A stretch of DNA of 64,000 bases from Metabacillus sp. FJAT-52054 (lineage in GTDB: Bacteria; Bacillota; Bacilli; Bacillales; Bacillaceae), in contig NZ_CP147407.1 in assembly GCF_037201815.1 (NCBI RefSeq), positions 1,054,001 to 1,118,000 of the forward strand. The letters are read 5' to 3'. Positions within the stretch are counted from its first letter, which is position 1. Each line of letters opens with the position of its first letter. A program made the position numbers and the translations under genes. The notes under the pieces are model-generated. The model was given only the letters and a program-made list of their open reading frames with translations. It was not told the DNA's origin and made no database searches. Positions 31,582-40,973 of this stretch are shown one piece after another.

Positions 31582-32487
31582 CTATTCCGGCGCTGGGAGG
31601 GCATTCTCCCTGTGAATGATCAGCAAATAAACGGCTAAAGCATTCGTGAAATATTTGATATCAATACCGGTTCTTTCAATGAAACGATCGATTCGATACT
31701 GCAGGCTGTTCCGATGCATATAAAGTGCTTTGGAGGCGGATGACACATTTAAATTGCACGTGAAGAATACTTTTAAGGTTGAAACCAGTTCTGCCTCATC
31801 CAATGTATCCAGCAGCCGGTCGGATATAGCATTCCGTAAACTAAGATAGCGCTGTCCGGTCATAAAAAGAGGACAGGCTTCGTAAAAGGTAATCACTTTC
31901 CCTTTAGGAAGCTTACCTGGAAATTCCCTGAACATGTCTTTTTCGGCTTGGAACTTTTCCCTGAGCCTGGAATTACTCTCGTGAATTTGCCCGATAAAAA
32001 ACGCAGGTTCAATAAAGAAGTCGCTTAATAGGGAGGAGGAGAGGGCTGTAATGGATTCCATATCAAGCAAACCCGAAGGAGCCTTCTCAATGATGACTCC
32101 TGATTGATCAGAAAGCCAAATGACCAGGGCTTCTTCCATAAACCCTGCCACTGCTTCTAACAAAGCAGGCTTATCCTCAATCCTCTCACTGAACTCTGCA
32201 TGGATAAAGCGGACTGGAAAATCATCTGGCGGAGAGTCTTCTTTGCCGGTTAAATAATAAAACCAGCTCTTTTCCTTGTGGCTGATCCCCGATAAATAAG
32301 TACTATCCGGAGAAACAGCTGCGGCAAACAGGGCTTGAAGCAGCTCTGTTTCATTGGGTGCCAGCCTTGATTTTCGTATCCCGAAGCTTTCTCCATCCGC
32401 CGTTTCAAACCATTTATATTCATCCAGCAGCCTTGGAGGCCCTGATAAAAAATCATTGTCGAAGTAAAGCATCAATTGCTGAAGCAT
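31582..32487 (-). CDS. PucR/CdaR-type transcriptional regulator
   Basis: 301 residues. The last ~65 residues hold the PucR helix-turn-helix: LVSTLKVFFTCNLNVSSASK, LYMHRNSLQYRIDRFIERTG, and a closing helix. The N-terminal ~220 residues match no sensor domain I know (PurC, GGDEF or GAF not evident). Such proteins sense small metabolites such as purine breakdown products or sugar acids. It lies upstream of msmX on the same strand with a 127-bp gap, so it may control msmX, but a separate transcript is as likely. Good AAAGGAG site at ATG 32487. Confidence 0.8.
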   Translation of the reverse strand: MLQQLMLYFDNDFLSGPPRLLDEYKWFETADGESFGIRKSRLAPNETELLQALFAAAVSPDSTYLSGISHKEKSWFYYLTGKEDSPPDDFPVRFIHAEFSERIEDKPALLEAVAGFMEEALVIWLSDQSGVIIEKAPSGLLDMESITALSSSLLSDFFIEPAFFIGQIHESNSRLREKFQAEKDMFREFPGKLPKGKVITFYEACPLFMTGQRYLSLRNAISDRLLDTLDEAELVSTLKVFFTCNLNVSSASKALYMHRNSLQYRIDRFIERTGIDIKYFTNALAVYLLIIHRENALPAPE

Positions 32488-32557
32488 AGTCAGACTCCTT
32501 TACCTGGTACTCCTTTTATTATAACAGGTAGCGGGACAGGATGAATATTGGAAGCGC

Positions 32558-32596
32558 AGCTAAAAAAGAACGGAGGAGGGTCCGTTCTTTTTAGCT
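32558..32596. terminator. Terminator after yheE
   Basis: AGCTAAAAAAGAACGGA/TCCGTTCTTTTTAGCT stem of 16 bp; works on both strands. Confidence 0.85.
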
Positions 32597-32805
32597 TATT
32601 CATAAACGTGGAAAAGCATCAGTTCATGGATCTGGGAGATTAGATGCTCCTCCTCATCCCCGGGAGGAATGGCTGTTCCCCACTCCACCTGCCCGTTCTT
32701 ATGGTAGATGCCGTCGTAATGAGTTCCTTTAAAATAAAAAGAAATCCGCCATCCAGGCAAATTTGCCTGCTTGAAAAGAGGTTTCCATTGAAAATGCTGA
32801 ACCAT
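32596..32805 (-). CDS. yheE: YheE-family protein
   Basis: 69 residues, rich in aromatic residues: QHFQWKPLFKQANLPGWRIS, FYFKGTHYDGIYHKNGQVEW, and a C-terminal helix ending MLFHVYE. The length and sequence fit the YheE family of Bacillus, which has no known function. ATG 32805 follows AAGGAG. In B. subtilis yheE stands between sspB and yheD; here msmX and a PucR-type gene have come between sspB and yheE. It is separated from the YheC/D genes by their terminator. Confidence 0.82.
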   Translation of the reverse strand: MVQHFQWKPLFKQANLPGWRISFYFKGTHYDGIYHKNGQVEWGTAIPPGDEEEHLISQIHELMLFHVYE

Positions 32806-32934
32806 CTGTAATCACTCCTTGATTCCATATCGGTAATAAAATTTATACGGCTTGAACGATCTGCCACTTCGATTCATCCCACACTTAGTCAGATTGAAGT
32901 AGGAGTCTTCTCGCTGTATAAATACGGCATAAAT

Positions 32935-32971
32935 GAAAAAAATCCTTTTGCCAATAACTGGTCAAAAGGAT
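32935..32971 (-). terminator. Terminator of the YheC/YheD operon
   Basis: ATCCTTTTG/CAAAAGGAT 9-bp stem, then seven T on the minus strand. The 5' arm of the stem contains the last codons and stop of the final gene. Confidence 0.82.
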
Positions 32972-33990
32972 CTGTTCTCCGCTAATTGCATAAACAAACG
33001 GCTGAGTTTAGAAATTCTTGCGCCTTCAATTTCAGGTTCATCAAATTTCATGGGTTTAGAGTTAATTTCATAAATATAGAGGTTTCCGTTTTGATCAACA
33101 CCTGCATCAATCGAAAATTCTCCGATAAGTCCGTAGCGATCTGACAGTGCTTTGCCAGCGGTTTCCGTGATGAAATGGAGCTGATCCATATCTATCCTAT
33201 TCTCAACAAATCGGAAAGGAACGATTTGCCCTCCAGCAGGTACATGAGTAGTCAGATTCTGCTTTTTGGATGCACGCACTCCGGTTCCAACGAGAACGTG
33301 GGTCGTTCCATTCAAAATTCCGAGCAGCCGCAGGTCATATTTTTGTCCGTTTAGTAAATCAGAATCAATCGACTGCTGAACGATGACAGGAATATCAGAA
33401 ATTTGCTCCCACACTTCCCTAATCGTAGATTGATGGGGGGGAACCTCGATGGACTCCGATATCACATTCTGACCGCCCAAAGCGGTTACTTTCATGATTC
33501 CTTTTCCTTTGCATTGGTTCACCGGTTTGATGTAAATCTGACCAAGCCGTGCTGTCCATTCCCGAAGTTCCTCTTCACTTTCAATTAGAGAGGTGATTGG
33601 AAGGAAGGGGCGGAGAAGGGGGATATCAGACAGCGTATTCCAGATTTCCCATTTGTTAAAAAATGAAGGATTAAAGATTGGAATTTTTTTTTCCTTTAGC
33701 TTCTTTAGGCAATCTTCAGCTTTTATTTCTGCGATTCTGGAGGGAATGCGATTATAGATTACGTCAGGGAGAGGAGCTTTCATCAATTGCCACTGGTGCT
33801 TTTCTGCAAAAAAACTGAAGCCCTCCGCGTATTTTTCCTTTATCCCCTCTGGAGTGACTACATAGCAGAGGCCACCAAGCCTTGAAACCTCTCCGATTAG
33901 TTTCTTAAAATAAAACTCACTTCCAAAAAAGGTTCGATTTTTTTTCCCTGGAGCTGTTAAAATGGCAATTCGCGGCTGTCCACTCGTCAT
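32962..33990 (-). CDS. YheC/YheD-family ATP-grasp protein, fourth gene
   Basis: 342 residues. Short N-terminal region, then ATP-grasp: YNRIPSRIAEIKA, FNPSFFNKWEIWNTL, IYIKPVNQCKGKGIMKV (ATP phosphates), VVQQSIDSDLLNGQKYDLRL, and GEFSIDAGVDQNGNLYIYEI (metal-binding Glu/Asp and Asn in EINSKP). The family is glutathione-synthetase-like and in B. subtilis is linked to the spore coat. The substrate is not known; ATP-grasp enzymes join a carboxylate to an amine or thiol. Overlaps the preceding gene by 4 bp (ATGA) and ends the operon. It is the shortest of the four copies. Confidence 0.85.
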   Translation of the reverse strand: MTSGQPRIAILTAPGKKNRTFFGSEFYFKKLIGEVSRLGGLCYVVTPEGIKEKYAEGFSFFAEKHQWQLMKAPLPDVIYNRIPSRIAEIKAEDCLKKLKEKKIPIFNPSFFNKWEIWNTLSDIPLLRPFLPITSLIESEEELREWTARLGQIYIKPVNQCKGKGIMKVTALGGQNVISESIEVPPHQSTIREVWEQISDIPVIVQQSIDSDLLNGQKYDLRLLGILNGTTHVLVGTGVRASKKQNLTTHVPAGGQIVPFRFVENRIDMDQLHFITETAGKALSDRYGLIGEFSIDAGVDQNGNLYIYEINSKPMKFDEPEIEGARISKLSRLFMQLAENRSF

Positions 33991-35357
33991 TGAACAATAT
34001 CCTCAGGGGATTCAATCGACTTTTTCATCAGGAACATCGCATAATCTAAAAATTGTCTTCTGGAAAGCAAATCTCCGTCCTTTAGCTTTGGGTGGGAGAA
34101 GATGGATCGTCCTGGTTTGGAATTGGCTTCAAACAGCCAAATCTTCCCTGTCTGGTCCAGACCAAGGTCAAAGCCGATTTCCCCAATAAAGCCAGGAATA
34201 TTTTCATCAATGTGCTCACTAAGCAAAATGGAGGACTCCGTTAAATTATGAAGTACGCGAATCCGTTCCTGCGGATCCTCAATCAGCTCTTCAAGAGTTT
34301 TAACAATCCCTCCGCTGTTTAAGTGGGTGGTCACGCTTCCCTTCCCGGCAATCTTAGCTGCGATCGCAGTGACACTCCATTCGCCCTTCGAATCTTTATT
34401 CGTATGAATGCGGAAATCAACTGCCTGATTATTCTGCCGGAAAAGCTCGATGCCCTGCTGCGCCAAGTATGAATCAAGTACTCTTCCGTTGAAGGAATGC
34501 TTGAAAAAGTGTTCAAGTGAAGGATATTTCCGCAGTTTATTTTGAAAGGCTTCATCTCTGTATTTACAGTAATAGCATTCCTCCTTACGGCTGTACATGA
34601 GCTGAAATACGCCAAGACCGAGACTGCCGTTAGCGGGTTTTAAGTAAACACTTTTGTACGAGCTCAGCATTTGTTCGATCTGCTCAAGAGTCGGTCCAAG
34701 GATGGTTTCTGGTAAAAACTCTTTCGCATCTGGAATACGAGAAAGGGTTTGATGAATATCCCATTTATTAAAGAATCCCGGATTAAACCATGGAATGCCG
34801 TATTCTTCGATTAAGCGCCGCTTAACAAGCTTTAAAGCGTGATGATTTTCAGATTTACGGTTCGGAAGGCGGTCATAAACAACATTCGGGATGGGAACCT
34901 CAAGCTCACTCCAGCCTTTTTGGCCGTATGTATAGCCCATCACGGTCCCATTTTCCCAGTTAATGTGATGTGCTCCAAACACGACTGTGTACATGCCGGC
35001 TGTCTGATCCATGCTCATCAATCTTGCGAAAAATAGGGACCGCTCGCCGACCGGCCTGAGGAGAGAATCGGTGAAGCCTGCTGTGAAAATTCCGATTAGC
35101 GGCCCTAAATAAAGAATTCCATCATGGATGAGCACCCGGGTTTTTCCTGGAAAGGGAAGCTTGAGTTTTTCAGCCATTGCTGGATGAACTCCAATTTCCC
35201 AGCCATTTTTCCCTGTTGCCTGTGAAGTGCATGGAAGGCAGAACGTTCCAAAGGCAGCGTGGCTTACTTCTTCAAATACATCATGTCTGGACGGAAACAC
35301 AAATTCCGGTCCGTTGTCTTCTTCATTCAATAAATATAGCGTGTAGATATCGGACAT
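33987..35357 (-). CDS. yheD: YheD-type ATP-grasp spore protein, third gene
   Basis: 456 residues: an N-terminal domain of ~190 residues absent from the short copies (LNEEDNGPEFVFPS, MAEKLKLPFPGKTRVLIHDG, YLGPLIGIFTAG) and a C-terminal ATP-grasp domain (VVYDRLPNRKSE, FNPGFFNKWDIHQTL, VYLKPANGSLGLGVFQL, VDFRIHTNKDSKGEWSV, GEIGFDLGLDQTGKIWLFEA with NSKPGR). The length matches B. subtilis YheD (about 453). It follows the second gene after 24 bp. A coat-related peptide-bond or crosslink reaction is possible but unproven. Confidence 0.85.
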   Translation of the reverse strand: MSDIYTLYLLNEEDNGPEFVFPSRHDVFEEVSHAAFGTFCLPCTSQATGKNGWEIGVHPAMAEKLKLPFPGKTRVLIHDGILYLGPLIGIFTAGFTDSLLRPVGERSLFFARLMSMDQTAGMYTVVFGAHHINWENGTVMGYTYGQKGWSELEVPIPNVVYDRLPNRKSENHHALKLVKRRLIEEYGIPWFNPGFFNKWDIHQTLSRIPDAKEFLPETILGPTLEQIEQMLSSYKSVYLKPANGSLGLGVFQLMYSRKEECYYCKYRDEAFQNKLRKYPSLEHFFKHSFNGRVLDSYLAQQGIELFRQNNQAVDFRIHTNKDSKGEWSVTAIAAKIAGKGSVTTHLNSGGIVKTLEELIEDPQERIRVLHNLTESSILLSEHIDENIPGFIGEIGFDLGLDQTGKIWLFEANSKPGRSIFSHPKLKDGDLLSRRQFLDYAMFLMKKSIESPEDIVQ

Positions 35358-35381
35358 AACGGCATTCAGGCTCCTTTCAAT

Positions 35382-36479
35382 CTATTGCTCTTGATCGGCA
35401 TTGGCGGTTTTAGCCAGCAGGTGCTTGCAGTATGCCAGCGGCGCTTCGTATAAGTTGTTCTTTTGGTCTGGCTGGGTTTGCATAATCAGCTGGCGTCCCG
35501 GCTTTGAATTCACATCCAGAATCCAAATAGACCCGTCTCTTGAATATCCAATATCTATACCAAGCTCAAATAACGAAGAGAAGGACTGTTCAAGAACGAT
35601 CGGCAATTTTGAGAGAATCGTGCTGAGGTCGTCATGGAATAAATAAGCCTGGCGGCGCGATAGTCTTTGAAACCAATCTTCATAGGATAGTGCCTCACCT
35701 CCGCTTCCAAGGTTGGAAATAAACGATCCCTGATAGCCGCGCCTGATCCCGCGGCCGCGTTCAGCCCAATTTCCGCTCCCATCCTTTTGCATCAAAATAC
35801 GGATATCAAATGGATACCGGCTCCGGTCTGTGAGCTGAAGCAGCGGCTGAATGAGATAGGGAGATGTGGATTGTTTTAGAAACAGGTTCATCCAGATTTC
35901 GAATTCCTCAATGGAAGAGAATCCCTTTGTTTTCTTATTTGCACCGTTATGATAAACCGCTTCAATGGTTTTCCCGCTCAAAGACAGGGCGATTATTCCC
36001 CGTCCCTGCGCCCCTTTTACAGGCTTCAGCATGCATTGCCGTTCCCTGAAAAGAAGGGGAAGTATGTCCTTAGCTGTATCAATCTGTGCGGTATCCGGTA
36101 AATAGAAGGAGAGGGTAGAATCTTTCATAATCGCCTGATGCACTGTCCATTTATCTGGCAAGCCTTTACCCAGAAATACGGTATCCGGTCTGTTTTTCAG
36201 CCAGTCAGCGATTGGCCGGGATTTAGCCGAACGGTCGCCTTTGCTATAAAAGCAGCGATCATAAATAAAGGCTGGCAGCGGCTGAAGAGAAGGCTTCCAT
36301 TCATCCTGTTCATATAAAAATCCCTTTAATAGAGCAGTGCCGGGCTGAATGTCAGCAGGACAAAACCTGAACACAGTCAGTCCAAACGACCCGGCTCTTT
36401 TGGCAATTTCAGTGGAATACGATTTTTCTGCTTCCTGATGAAGCGTCATAAACCCAAGCACAGACTTCATTCTCTTCAC
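35382..36479 (-). CDS. yheC: YheC-type ATP-grasp spore protein, second gene
   Basis: 365 residues, close in length to B. subtilis YheC (about 363). N-terminal ~100 residues: LGFMTLHQEAEKSYSTEIAK and FIYDRCFYSKGDRS. ATP-grasp: CMLKPVKGAQGRGIIAL, PFDIRILMQKDGSGNWAERG, GEALSYEDW and ELGIDIGYSRDGSIWILDVN with SKPGRQ. The last metal ligand region has DVNSKP for EINSKP. It overlaps the first gene by 4 bp, so the two are translationally coupled. Confidence 0.84.
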   Translation of the reverse strand: MKRMKSVLGFMTLHQEAEKSYSTEIAKRAGSFGLTVFRFCPADIQPGTALLKGFLYEQDEWKPSLQPLPAFIYDRCFYSKGDRSAKSRPIADWLKNRPDTVFLGKGLPDKWTVHQAIMKDSTLSFYLPDTAQIDTAKDILPLLFRERQCMLKPVKGAQGRGIIALSLSGKTIEAVYHNGANKKTKGFSSIEEFEIWMNLFLKQSTSPYLIQPLLQLTDRSRYPFDIRILMQKDGSGNWAERGRGIRRGYQGSFISNLGSGGEALSYEDWFQRLSRRQAYLFHDDLSTILSKLPIVLEQSFSSLFELGIDIGYSRDGSIWILDVNSKPGRQLIMQTQPDQKNNLYEAPLAYCKHLLAKTANADQEQ

Positions 36480-37837
36480 ACCCCATTCAGCTTACTTAAA
36501 TAAATTCCATAGTCCACTACAGCCTTTGCAGACGGTCTAACCCTCATCTGTCCGGGAATATATTCACTGCTTTTGGAGGGCTTTGAATTAATTTCAATGA
36601 GCCAAAGCCGTTCATCCTGATCAAGGGTTAAATCAATTCCAAGCTCGCCATAGCAGCCATTTGAGTTCCTTTCAACCGCGAAGCAGATTTCCCGGGAAAG
36701 CTCAGCAAGCAAATTCCGGATGTTCCGCCCCTTTTTTACCCCATAGAGCTCTTCGAGGATTTTTTTTACAGGAAATGCCGCACCGCCTTGATAGAGATTT
36801 GAAACGAACGTATTCTCGGATGACACCCTTGCTGTCATAGAAGTGACCGCCCAGTCGAGATCATTCTTTTTATGGCAGAGGATGCGGAAATCCATTGGCT
36901 TACTATGATACGTAATGATTCGGATCGTCTCCTGCAGCATATAAGGTTCCTTTGTAAGGCGGGGATACATGTGCCTGAACATTTCATCCGTATTTTTGAA
37001 AGAAGCAGCCGGGTCAATTGAAGAGGTATCATCAAGTAAATAGCCCTCATCCGTTTCCCTGATCCGGAAGATCTTTTTCCCCTGGCTGCCATAGATCGGC
37101 TTTACAAAAAAGTCAGTGTAGGAAGCAGTATACAATTCGTAATCCCGTTTAGAAGCAAGCTTTCTTGAAACCGGAACATAGGGGAGTAAAACGGGATCAG
37201 CCTCCAGCCATTGATGGACTTCCCATTTGTTCAAAAAACGCTGATTAAAATAGGGAATATTGTGCTGCTGAAGTCCATCTGTGAATGCCGCAAACCGAAC
37301 ATCGAGCTCCGTTCTCCTTTGGTGCAGACGGTTATGCACAGCATTAGGAAAGGGCAAAAACGTCCTGATCCATTGCTCCTTATGCCGGACCCATCCGCTC
37401 ACATGCTTATCCTTCCAGTCCTTCAATGAAAAAAGATAAAAGAGATAGCCTTTTTCCTCGCAATAAGACGCGAGCTCTACACAATAATCCTCCATATTTC
37501 CAAGTGCAATGCTTTCTTTAGCAGACCGGATATCTGTAAGCAGGGCAAATATGGGGCCAATCCTAATTCCTTCTGCTGCCATACAAACTGACCAGCTCTG
37601 TCCTCCCACTAGCCATTCCGGAACAAAAGCGGCCTCAAGAGCCGTTTTTGAAATGGAAAGGAAAAAACTCTTATCATCTATAATTACGAGGCGGACTTTG
37701 ACTCTATTCCTTCCAATCGAAAGGAAGCTCCATCTGGGAGGTGAGAACTGGCCAAATCGATTAAGCAGTCCGCTGCTGATTCTTACGGAAGGTTCCGAAT
37801 CCTCGTGAAAAAAAATATCGGTTTTCATCCATTTCAT
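36476..37837 (-). CDS. YheD-type ATP-grasp spore protein, first gene
   Basis: 453 residues: N-terminal domain (~1-190; [40 protein letters not shown]) and ATP-grasp domain ([87 protein letters not shown] with NSKPSK). The domain plan is the same as in the third gene; the two are diverged paralogues. First gene of the operon, divergent from yheB with a 115-bp control region. No clear sporulation promoter could be fixed there. Confidence 0.85.
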   Translation of the reverse strand: MKWMKTDIFFHEDSEPSVRISSGLLNRFGQFSPPRWSFLSIGRNRVKVRLVIIDDKSFFLSISKTALEAAFVPEWLVGGQSWSVCMAAEGIRIGPIFALLTDIRSAKESIALGNMEDYCVELASYCEEKGYLFYLFSLKDWKDKHVSGWVRHKEQWIRTFLPFPNAVHNRLHQRRTELDVRFAAFTDGLQQHNIPYFNQRFLNKWEVHQWLEADPVLLPYVPVSRKLASKRDYELYTASYTDFFVKPIYGSQGKKIFRIRETDEGYLLDDTSSIDPAASFKNTDEMFRHMYPRLTKEPYMLQETIRIITYHSKPMDFRILCHKKNDLDWAVTSMTARVSSENTFVSNLYQGGAAFPVKKILEELYGVKKGRNIRNLLAELSREICFAVERNSNGCYGELGIDLTLDQDERLWLIEINSKPSKSSEYIPGQMRVRPSAKAVVDYGIYLSKLNGV

Positions 37838-37850
37838 CGCAATCCCTCAT

Positions 37851-37879
37851 TTGCCGAATGGCGTAACTAGACTTATAAT
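37851..37879 (+). promoter_or_regulatory. SigmaA promoter of yheB
   Basis: TTGCCG (37851-37856), 17-bp spacer, TATAAT (37874-37879). Confidence 0.6.
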
Positions 37880-37952
37880 TTGTTCTAGGCAGATGTCCTT
37901 ATCAGCAGTTTATGGAGAAGACGAAAAGTATGTGAAGATATGGAGTGTTAGA

Positions 37953-39089
37953 ATGAGCGTGCTATGGACTTTTATTTTTATGATCGGTATTGGAGCCGCA
38001 ATTGGCGGAATTACGAACCACCTTGCGATTCAAATGCTTTTCAGACCGTATAATCCGGTCTATGTATTCGGAAAAAGACTTCCTTTTACACCAGGCCTCA
38101 TACCGAAAAGAAGAGACCAGATGGCTGAGCAGATGGGGAAAATGGTGATTGAACACCTTCTCACTGCAGAAAGCCTTAAAAAGAAAATCATTGATTCCTC
38201 CTTCGGACAAGCGCTGGAAAACTGGGCAGAAAAAATGGTGTTTGAATGGATGAATCAAAATCAGACAATCCTGGGGGTTTTAGAAAAAGCCGGAGTTGAA
38301 AAGGCAGATGAAAAAACGGAAAAGCTGATTGTTTCAATGATTGAAAGCAAGTGGAGAGAATTTGAAGCGGAAAGCCGGGAAAAAACGCTATCGCAAATGA
38401 TGCCTCCAGCACTTGAAGCGAAGCTCGACGGAAAAGCAAAAGAGGTTGCCCATTATATCGTTCTATCAGGCATCCAGTATTTTGAAAGCTTCGAGGGAAG
38501 AAATCGCATTAAAAACATGATCGATGATTTTCTTGCAGAACGCGGCCGCCTCGGCAGCATGATTCAAATGTTTACAGGCAATATGAATCTCTCTGAACTT
38601 GTACAGCCTGAACTGATAAAGTTTTTGAAAAATGGGGAAACAGAAGCATTCATCTCCGACCTGATTACAAATGAATGGGAGAAAGCGAAGCAAATGAAAT
38701 TCGGGGAAGTTCAAGAGAAGCTGAAAATGGATGAAGCTGCAACTGAGCTGAAAAACCGTGCTATTCGCTCTCTTGGAATAAAAGACTGGTATGGAAAAAC
38801 TGTATTTGATATGACAGCGCCATACCATCATTCCATTCGCGAAACCTTTATCCCGAACATGGTTTCCATGGCAATCAGCGGTTTAACAAACAACATGGAA
38901 ACTCTGATGAATCAACTCAACATCGAGCAGATCGTTAAAGAGCAGGTAGATACATTTTCCACTCAAAGACTCGAGCAAATGGTGTTATCAATAACAAGCA
39001 GCGAGCTGAAAATGATTACCTATTTAGGTGCGCTGCTCGGCGGTTTAATAGGGATTTTTCAGGCTTTGATTGCGGTATTCCAAGGTTAA
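37953..39089 (+). CDS. yheB: DUF445 membrane protein YheB
   Basis: 378 residues from ATG 37953 (GGAG 8 bp upstream), one off the 377 of B. subtilis YheB; the reading from 37851 overlaps the promoter. One helix at each end: [20 protein letters not shown] with [10 protein letters not shown] at the start, and [20 protein letters not shown] at the end. Between them is a long amphipathic, Lys/Glu-rich helical part that probably lies outside the membrane core. [20 protein letters not shown] is the conserved DUF445 segment. Function unknown. It is followed by yheA after 87 bp. Confidence 0.88.
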   Translation: MSVLWTFIFMIGIGAAIGGITNHLAIQMLFRPYNPVYVFGKRLPFTPGLIPKRRDQMAEQMGKMVIEHLLTAESLKKKIIDSSFGQALENWAEKMVFEWMNQNQTILGVLEKAGVEKADEKTEKLIVSMIESKWREFEAESREKTLSQMMPPALEAKLDGKAKEVAHYIVLSGIQYFESFEGRNRIKNMIDDFLAERGRLGSMIQMFTGNMNLSELVQPELIKFLKNGETEAFISDLITNEWEKAKQMKFGEVQEKLKMDEAATELKNRAIRSLGIKDWYGKTVFDMTAPYHHSIRETFIPNMVSMAISGLTNNMETLMNQLNIEQIVKEQVDTFSTQRLEQMVLSITSSELKMITYLGALLGGLIGIFQALIAVFQG

Positions 39090-39176
39090 ATCGTTCCATC
39101 CATGAAAATCAGATCGATTTCTGTTATAGTGGGTAGGGGTCCGAATCGAGGACCGAAATTAAAGGAGGGCGATCAC

Positions 39177-39527
39177 ATGTCAGAGAACCTTTACACAGAA
39201 GCCGGCAACCTGGAAAAAGCACTGCGCGAAAGCACAGAATACAAGCAGCTTAGAGCGCTTTATGATCAAGTGAACGCAGATGAAGCAGCAAAAAATATGT
39301 TTGATAACTTCCGTGACATCCAGCTGAAACTTCAGCAAAAGCAAATGTCCGGACAGGAAATCTCACAAGAAGAAGTGGACCAGGCGCAAAAATCGGTTGC
39401 ACTTGTCCAGCAGCACCAAACCATCGCCCAGCTGATGGAAGCCGAACAGCGCATGAGCATGGTCATCGCCGAACTCAACAAAATCATTATGAAGCCGCTT
39501 GAAGACCTTTATGGTGCGGTGGAATAA
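39177..39527 (+). CDS. yheA: YlbF/YmcA-family protein YheA
   Basis: 116 residues from ATG 39177, 8 bp after AAAGGAGG; the upstream extension is non-coding. All-helical protein: LEKALRESTEYKQLRALYDQ, NMFDNFRDIQLKLQQKQMSG and a final helix MSMVIAELNKIIMKPLEDLY. Belongs to the YlbF/YmcA (Com_YlbF) family, whose studied members form the RicAFT complex. YheA itself has no fixed role. Downstream of yheB as in B. subtilis; a terminator follows. Confidence 0.9.
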   Translation: MSENLYTEAGNLEKALRESTEYKQLRALYDQVNADEAAKNMFDNFRDIQLKLQQKQMSGQEISQEEVDQAQKSVALVQQHQTIAQLMEAEQRMSMVIAELNKIIMKPLEDLYGAVE

Positions 39528-39542
39528 TCAATATAAGAAAAT

Positions 39543-39570
39543 CGCCTTCCTTGGAGGGCGTTTTTTTTTT
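39543..39570 (+). terminator. Terminator of yheA
   Basis: CGCCTTCC/GGAGGGCG stem (one G-T pair), 2-base loop, ten T. Confidence 0.85.
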
Positions 39571-39618
39571 GAATGGGTGCTTGGTGATTCTTGTACTAAG
39601 CCCTGCTGGAAGGGCTTA

Positions 39619-39703
39619 GTCAGCAAATAATGGTAAAAAGTCAGCAATTATCAGGAAAAGTCAGCAAATAACGGTAAAAGTCAGCAATTACGATTATCAG
39701 CAA
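39619..39703. repeat. Short intergenic array, ~20-21 bp period
   Basis: GTCAGCAA[AT][AT]A starts at 39619, 39640, 39660 and 39680, with a last variant ATCAGCAA at 39696. The units alternate CAAATAA and CAATTA. No frame or hairpin is evident. Confidence 0.85.
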
Positions 39704-39749
39704 AAAATCCGATCCACCCGTAATTTCCATCCTATTTTATTAAAAACCT

Positions 39750-40715
39750 CTATATCTCCCCAAAAAGTTCATCCTTCACATACTCCAGCATCCGCCGCTG
39801 CACGTGCTCGGTCATTTCGTGAGCGGTGAAAGGATGAACCGCAAGCTTTTTACGGGATGAGATCCTATTGTAAACAGCAAGAATGCTTTCTGGAACACAG
39901 ACCGGATCCTTTAATCCTACTTGTATGTGTACGGGAACCGTAATAGCATGAGCGTGATTCAGCACATCGAACATGCTCAGCGTATAGAGGATCTGACTGA
40001 GATGTTCAGGGTGTTTTTGGACAAAAGCAGCGGCTTCGCTAAGTGACCCGGAAGATTTCATGATCCCTAGATCCATGTGACACATCCCGGGAAGAGCAGC
40101 AGATGCAAATTTTAATTTATCGCCGCTTAATGCAGCCGTCATCAGCGCAAGTCCGCCGCCCTGGCTGAGACCGGCAGTGAACAATCTGCCTCCGTCTACT
40201 CTGGGGTGGGAGGCAGCTGCATCCACCGCTCTTACTGCATCGATGACAATCGCATGATAGTAGGAAGTCTCAGGATCCAAAATTCCTTGTGTAATCCAGC
40301 CGGACGTCATTCCGTATGAACTGGTCAAATGGTTTCCGGTTTTGCCTCCTTGCCCTCTTACATCCACTGCAAATACGGCGACCCCCAATAAAAGAAGAGC
40401 CGCGTGTTTTTCAGGCATGCCTTTGCTGTCCCCATATCCGTGAAAGACAATCGCGCAAGGCAGCTGCTCATCCTTTGCAAAACGGGGGATAAGGAGCTGG
40501 GCGTTCAGCGGCGTATCATCAAAGCCGTAAAAAACAGCAGTATAAATATCAACCGAAGGAAATAGATCAGCAGTCTGTGAAAAGCGTGCATCAACGGGCG
40601 TTTCCTTAAACTTTTCCAGATTCCTTTTCCAAAAAGCAGATAGGTTTTCCAGCGAAATTGTAGGCGCAGCTGAATAAGCCAAAAGCTGCTCGATCTGTTT
40701 TTCCAAAGCGTTCAT
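39750..40715 (-). CDS. Acetyl xylan esterase / cephalosporin-C deacetylase
   Basis: 321 residues, carbohydrate esterase family 7. Removes acetyl groups from xylo-oligosaccharides and similar substrates in the cytoplasm (no signal peptide). Landmarks: CAIVFHGYGDSKG (oxyanion), DVRGQGG, GLSQGGGLAL (nucleophile Ser), GLKDPVCVP (Asp) and the final His in TAHEMTEH. Close to B. subtilis Cah in length (about 318). No xylan genes lie next to it, so a different acetylated substrate is possible. Monocistronic. Confidence 0.9.
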   Translation of the reverse strand: MNALEKQIEQLLAYSAAPTISLENLSAFWKRNLEKFKETPVDARFSQTADLFPSVDIYTAVFYGFDDTPLNAQLLIPRFAKDEQLPCAIVFHGYGDSKGMPEKHAALLLLGVAVFAVDVRGQGGKTGNHLTSSYGMTSGWITQGILDPETSYYHAIVIDAVRAVDAAASHPRVDGGRLFTAGLSQGGGLALMTAALSGDKLKFASAALPGMCHMDLGIMKSSGSLSEAAAFVQKHPEHLSQILYTLSMFDVLNHAHAITVPVHIQVGLKDPVCVPESILAVYNRISSRKKLAVHPFTAHEMTEHVQRRMLEYVKDELFGEI

Positions 40716-40784
40716 TGTTTACCACCTTCCTATCACCATGTTTCTCGCTGAAAACTGAATTTCCTGCTTTTTCAGATTGTTTAC

Positions 40785-40887
40785 TTGACGTATCGGAATT
40801 ATCAACTTTACAATAGTTCTATAGAATAAAAGGTTAATGAGAGAACTGAAAACCCCCGCCTTCACACATTTATAAGCAGGGGTTTTT
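40785..40887 (+). ncRNA. Orphan promoter-terminator unit: small RNA or leader
   Basis: TTGACG (40785-40790), 18-bp spacer, TACAAT (40809-40814), then only ~65 transcribed bases before a terminator: AAAACCCC-GC pairs with GC-GGGGTTTT and five T follow (40849-40887). No peptide frame lies between. The transcript could be a small RNA or an attenuated leader of ssuD, which begins 87 bp later. Confidence 0.4.
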
Positions 40888-40973
40888 GCATTGCAGGGTC
40901 ATGTCCTTGCGGTAAAAATCATATTTTTATAGAGAAACAGGCAGTTCTCATCAGTGAGAGAAAGGGGTACATC

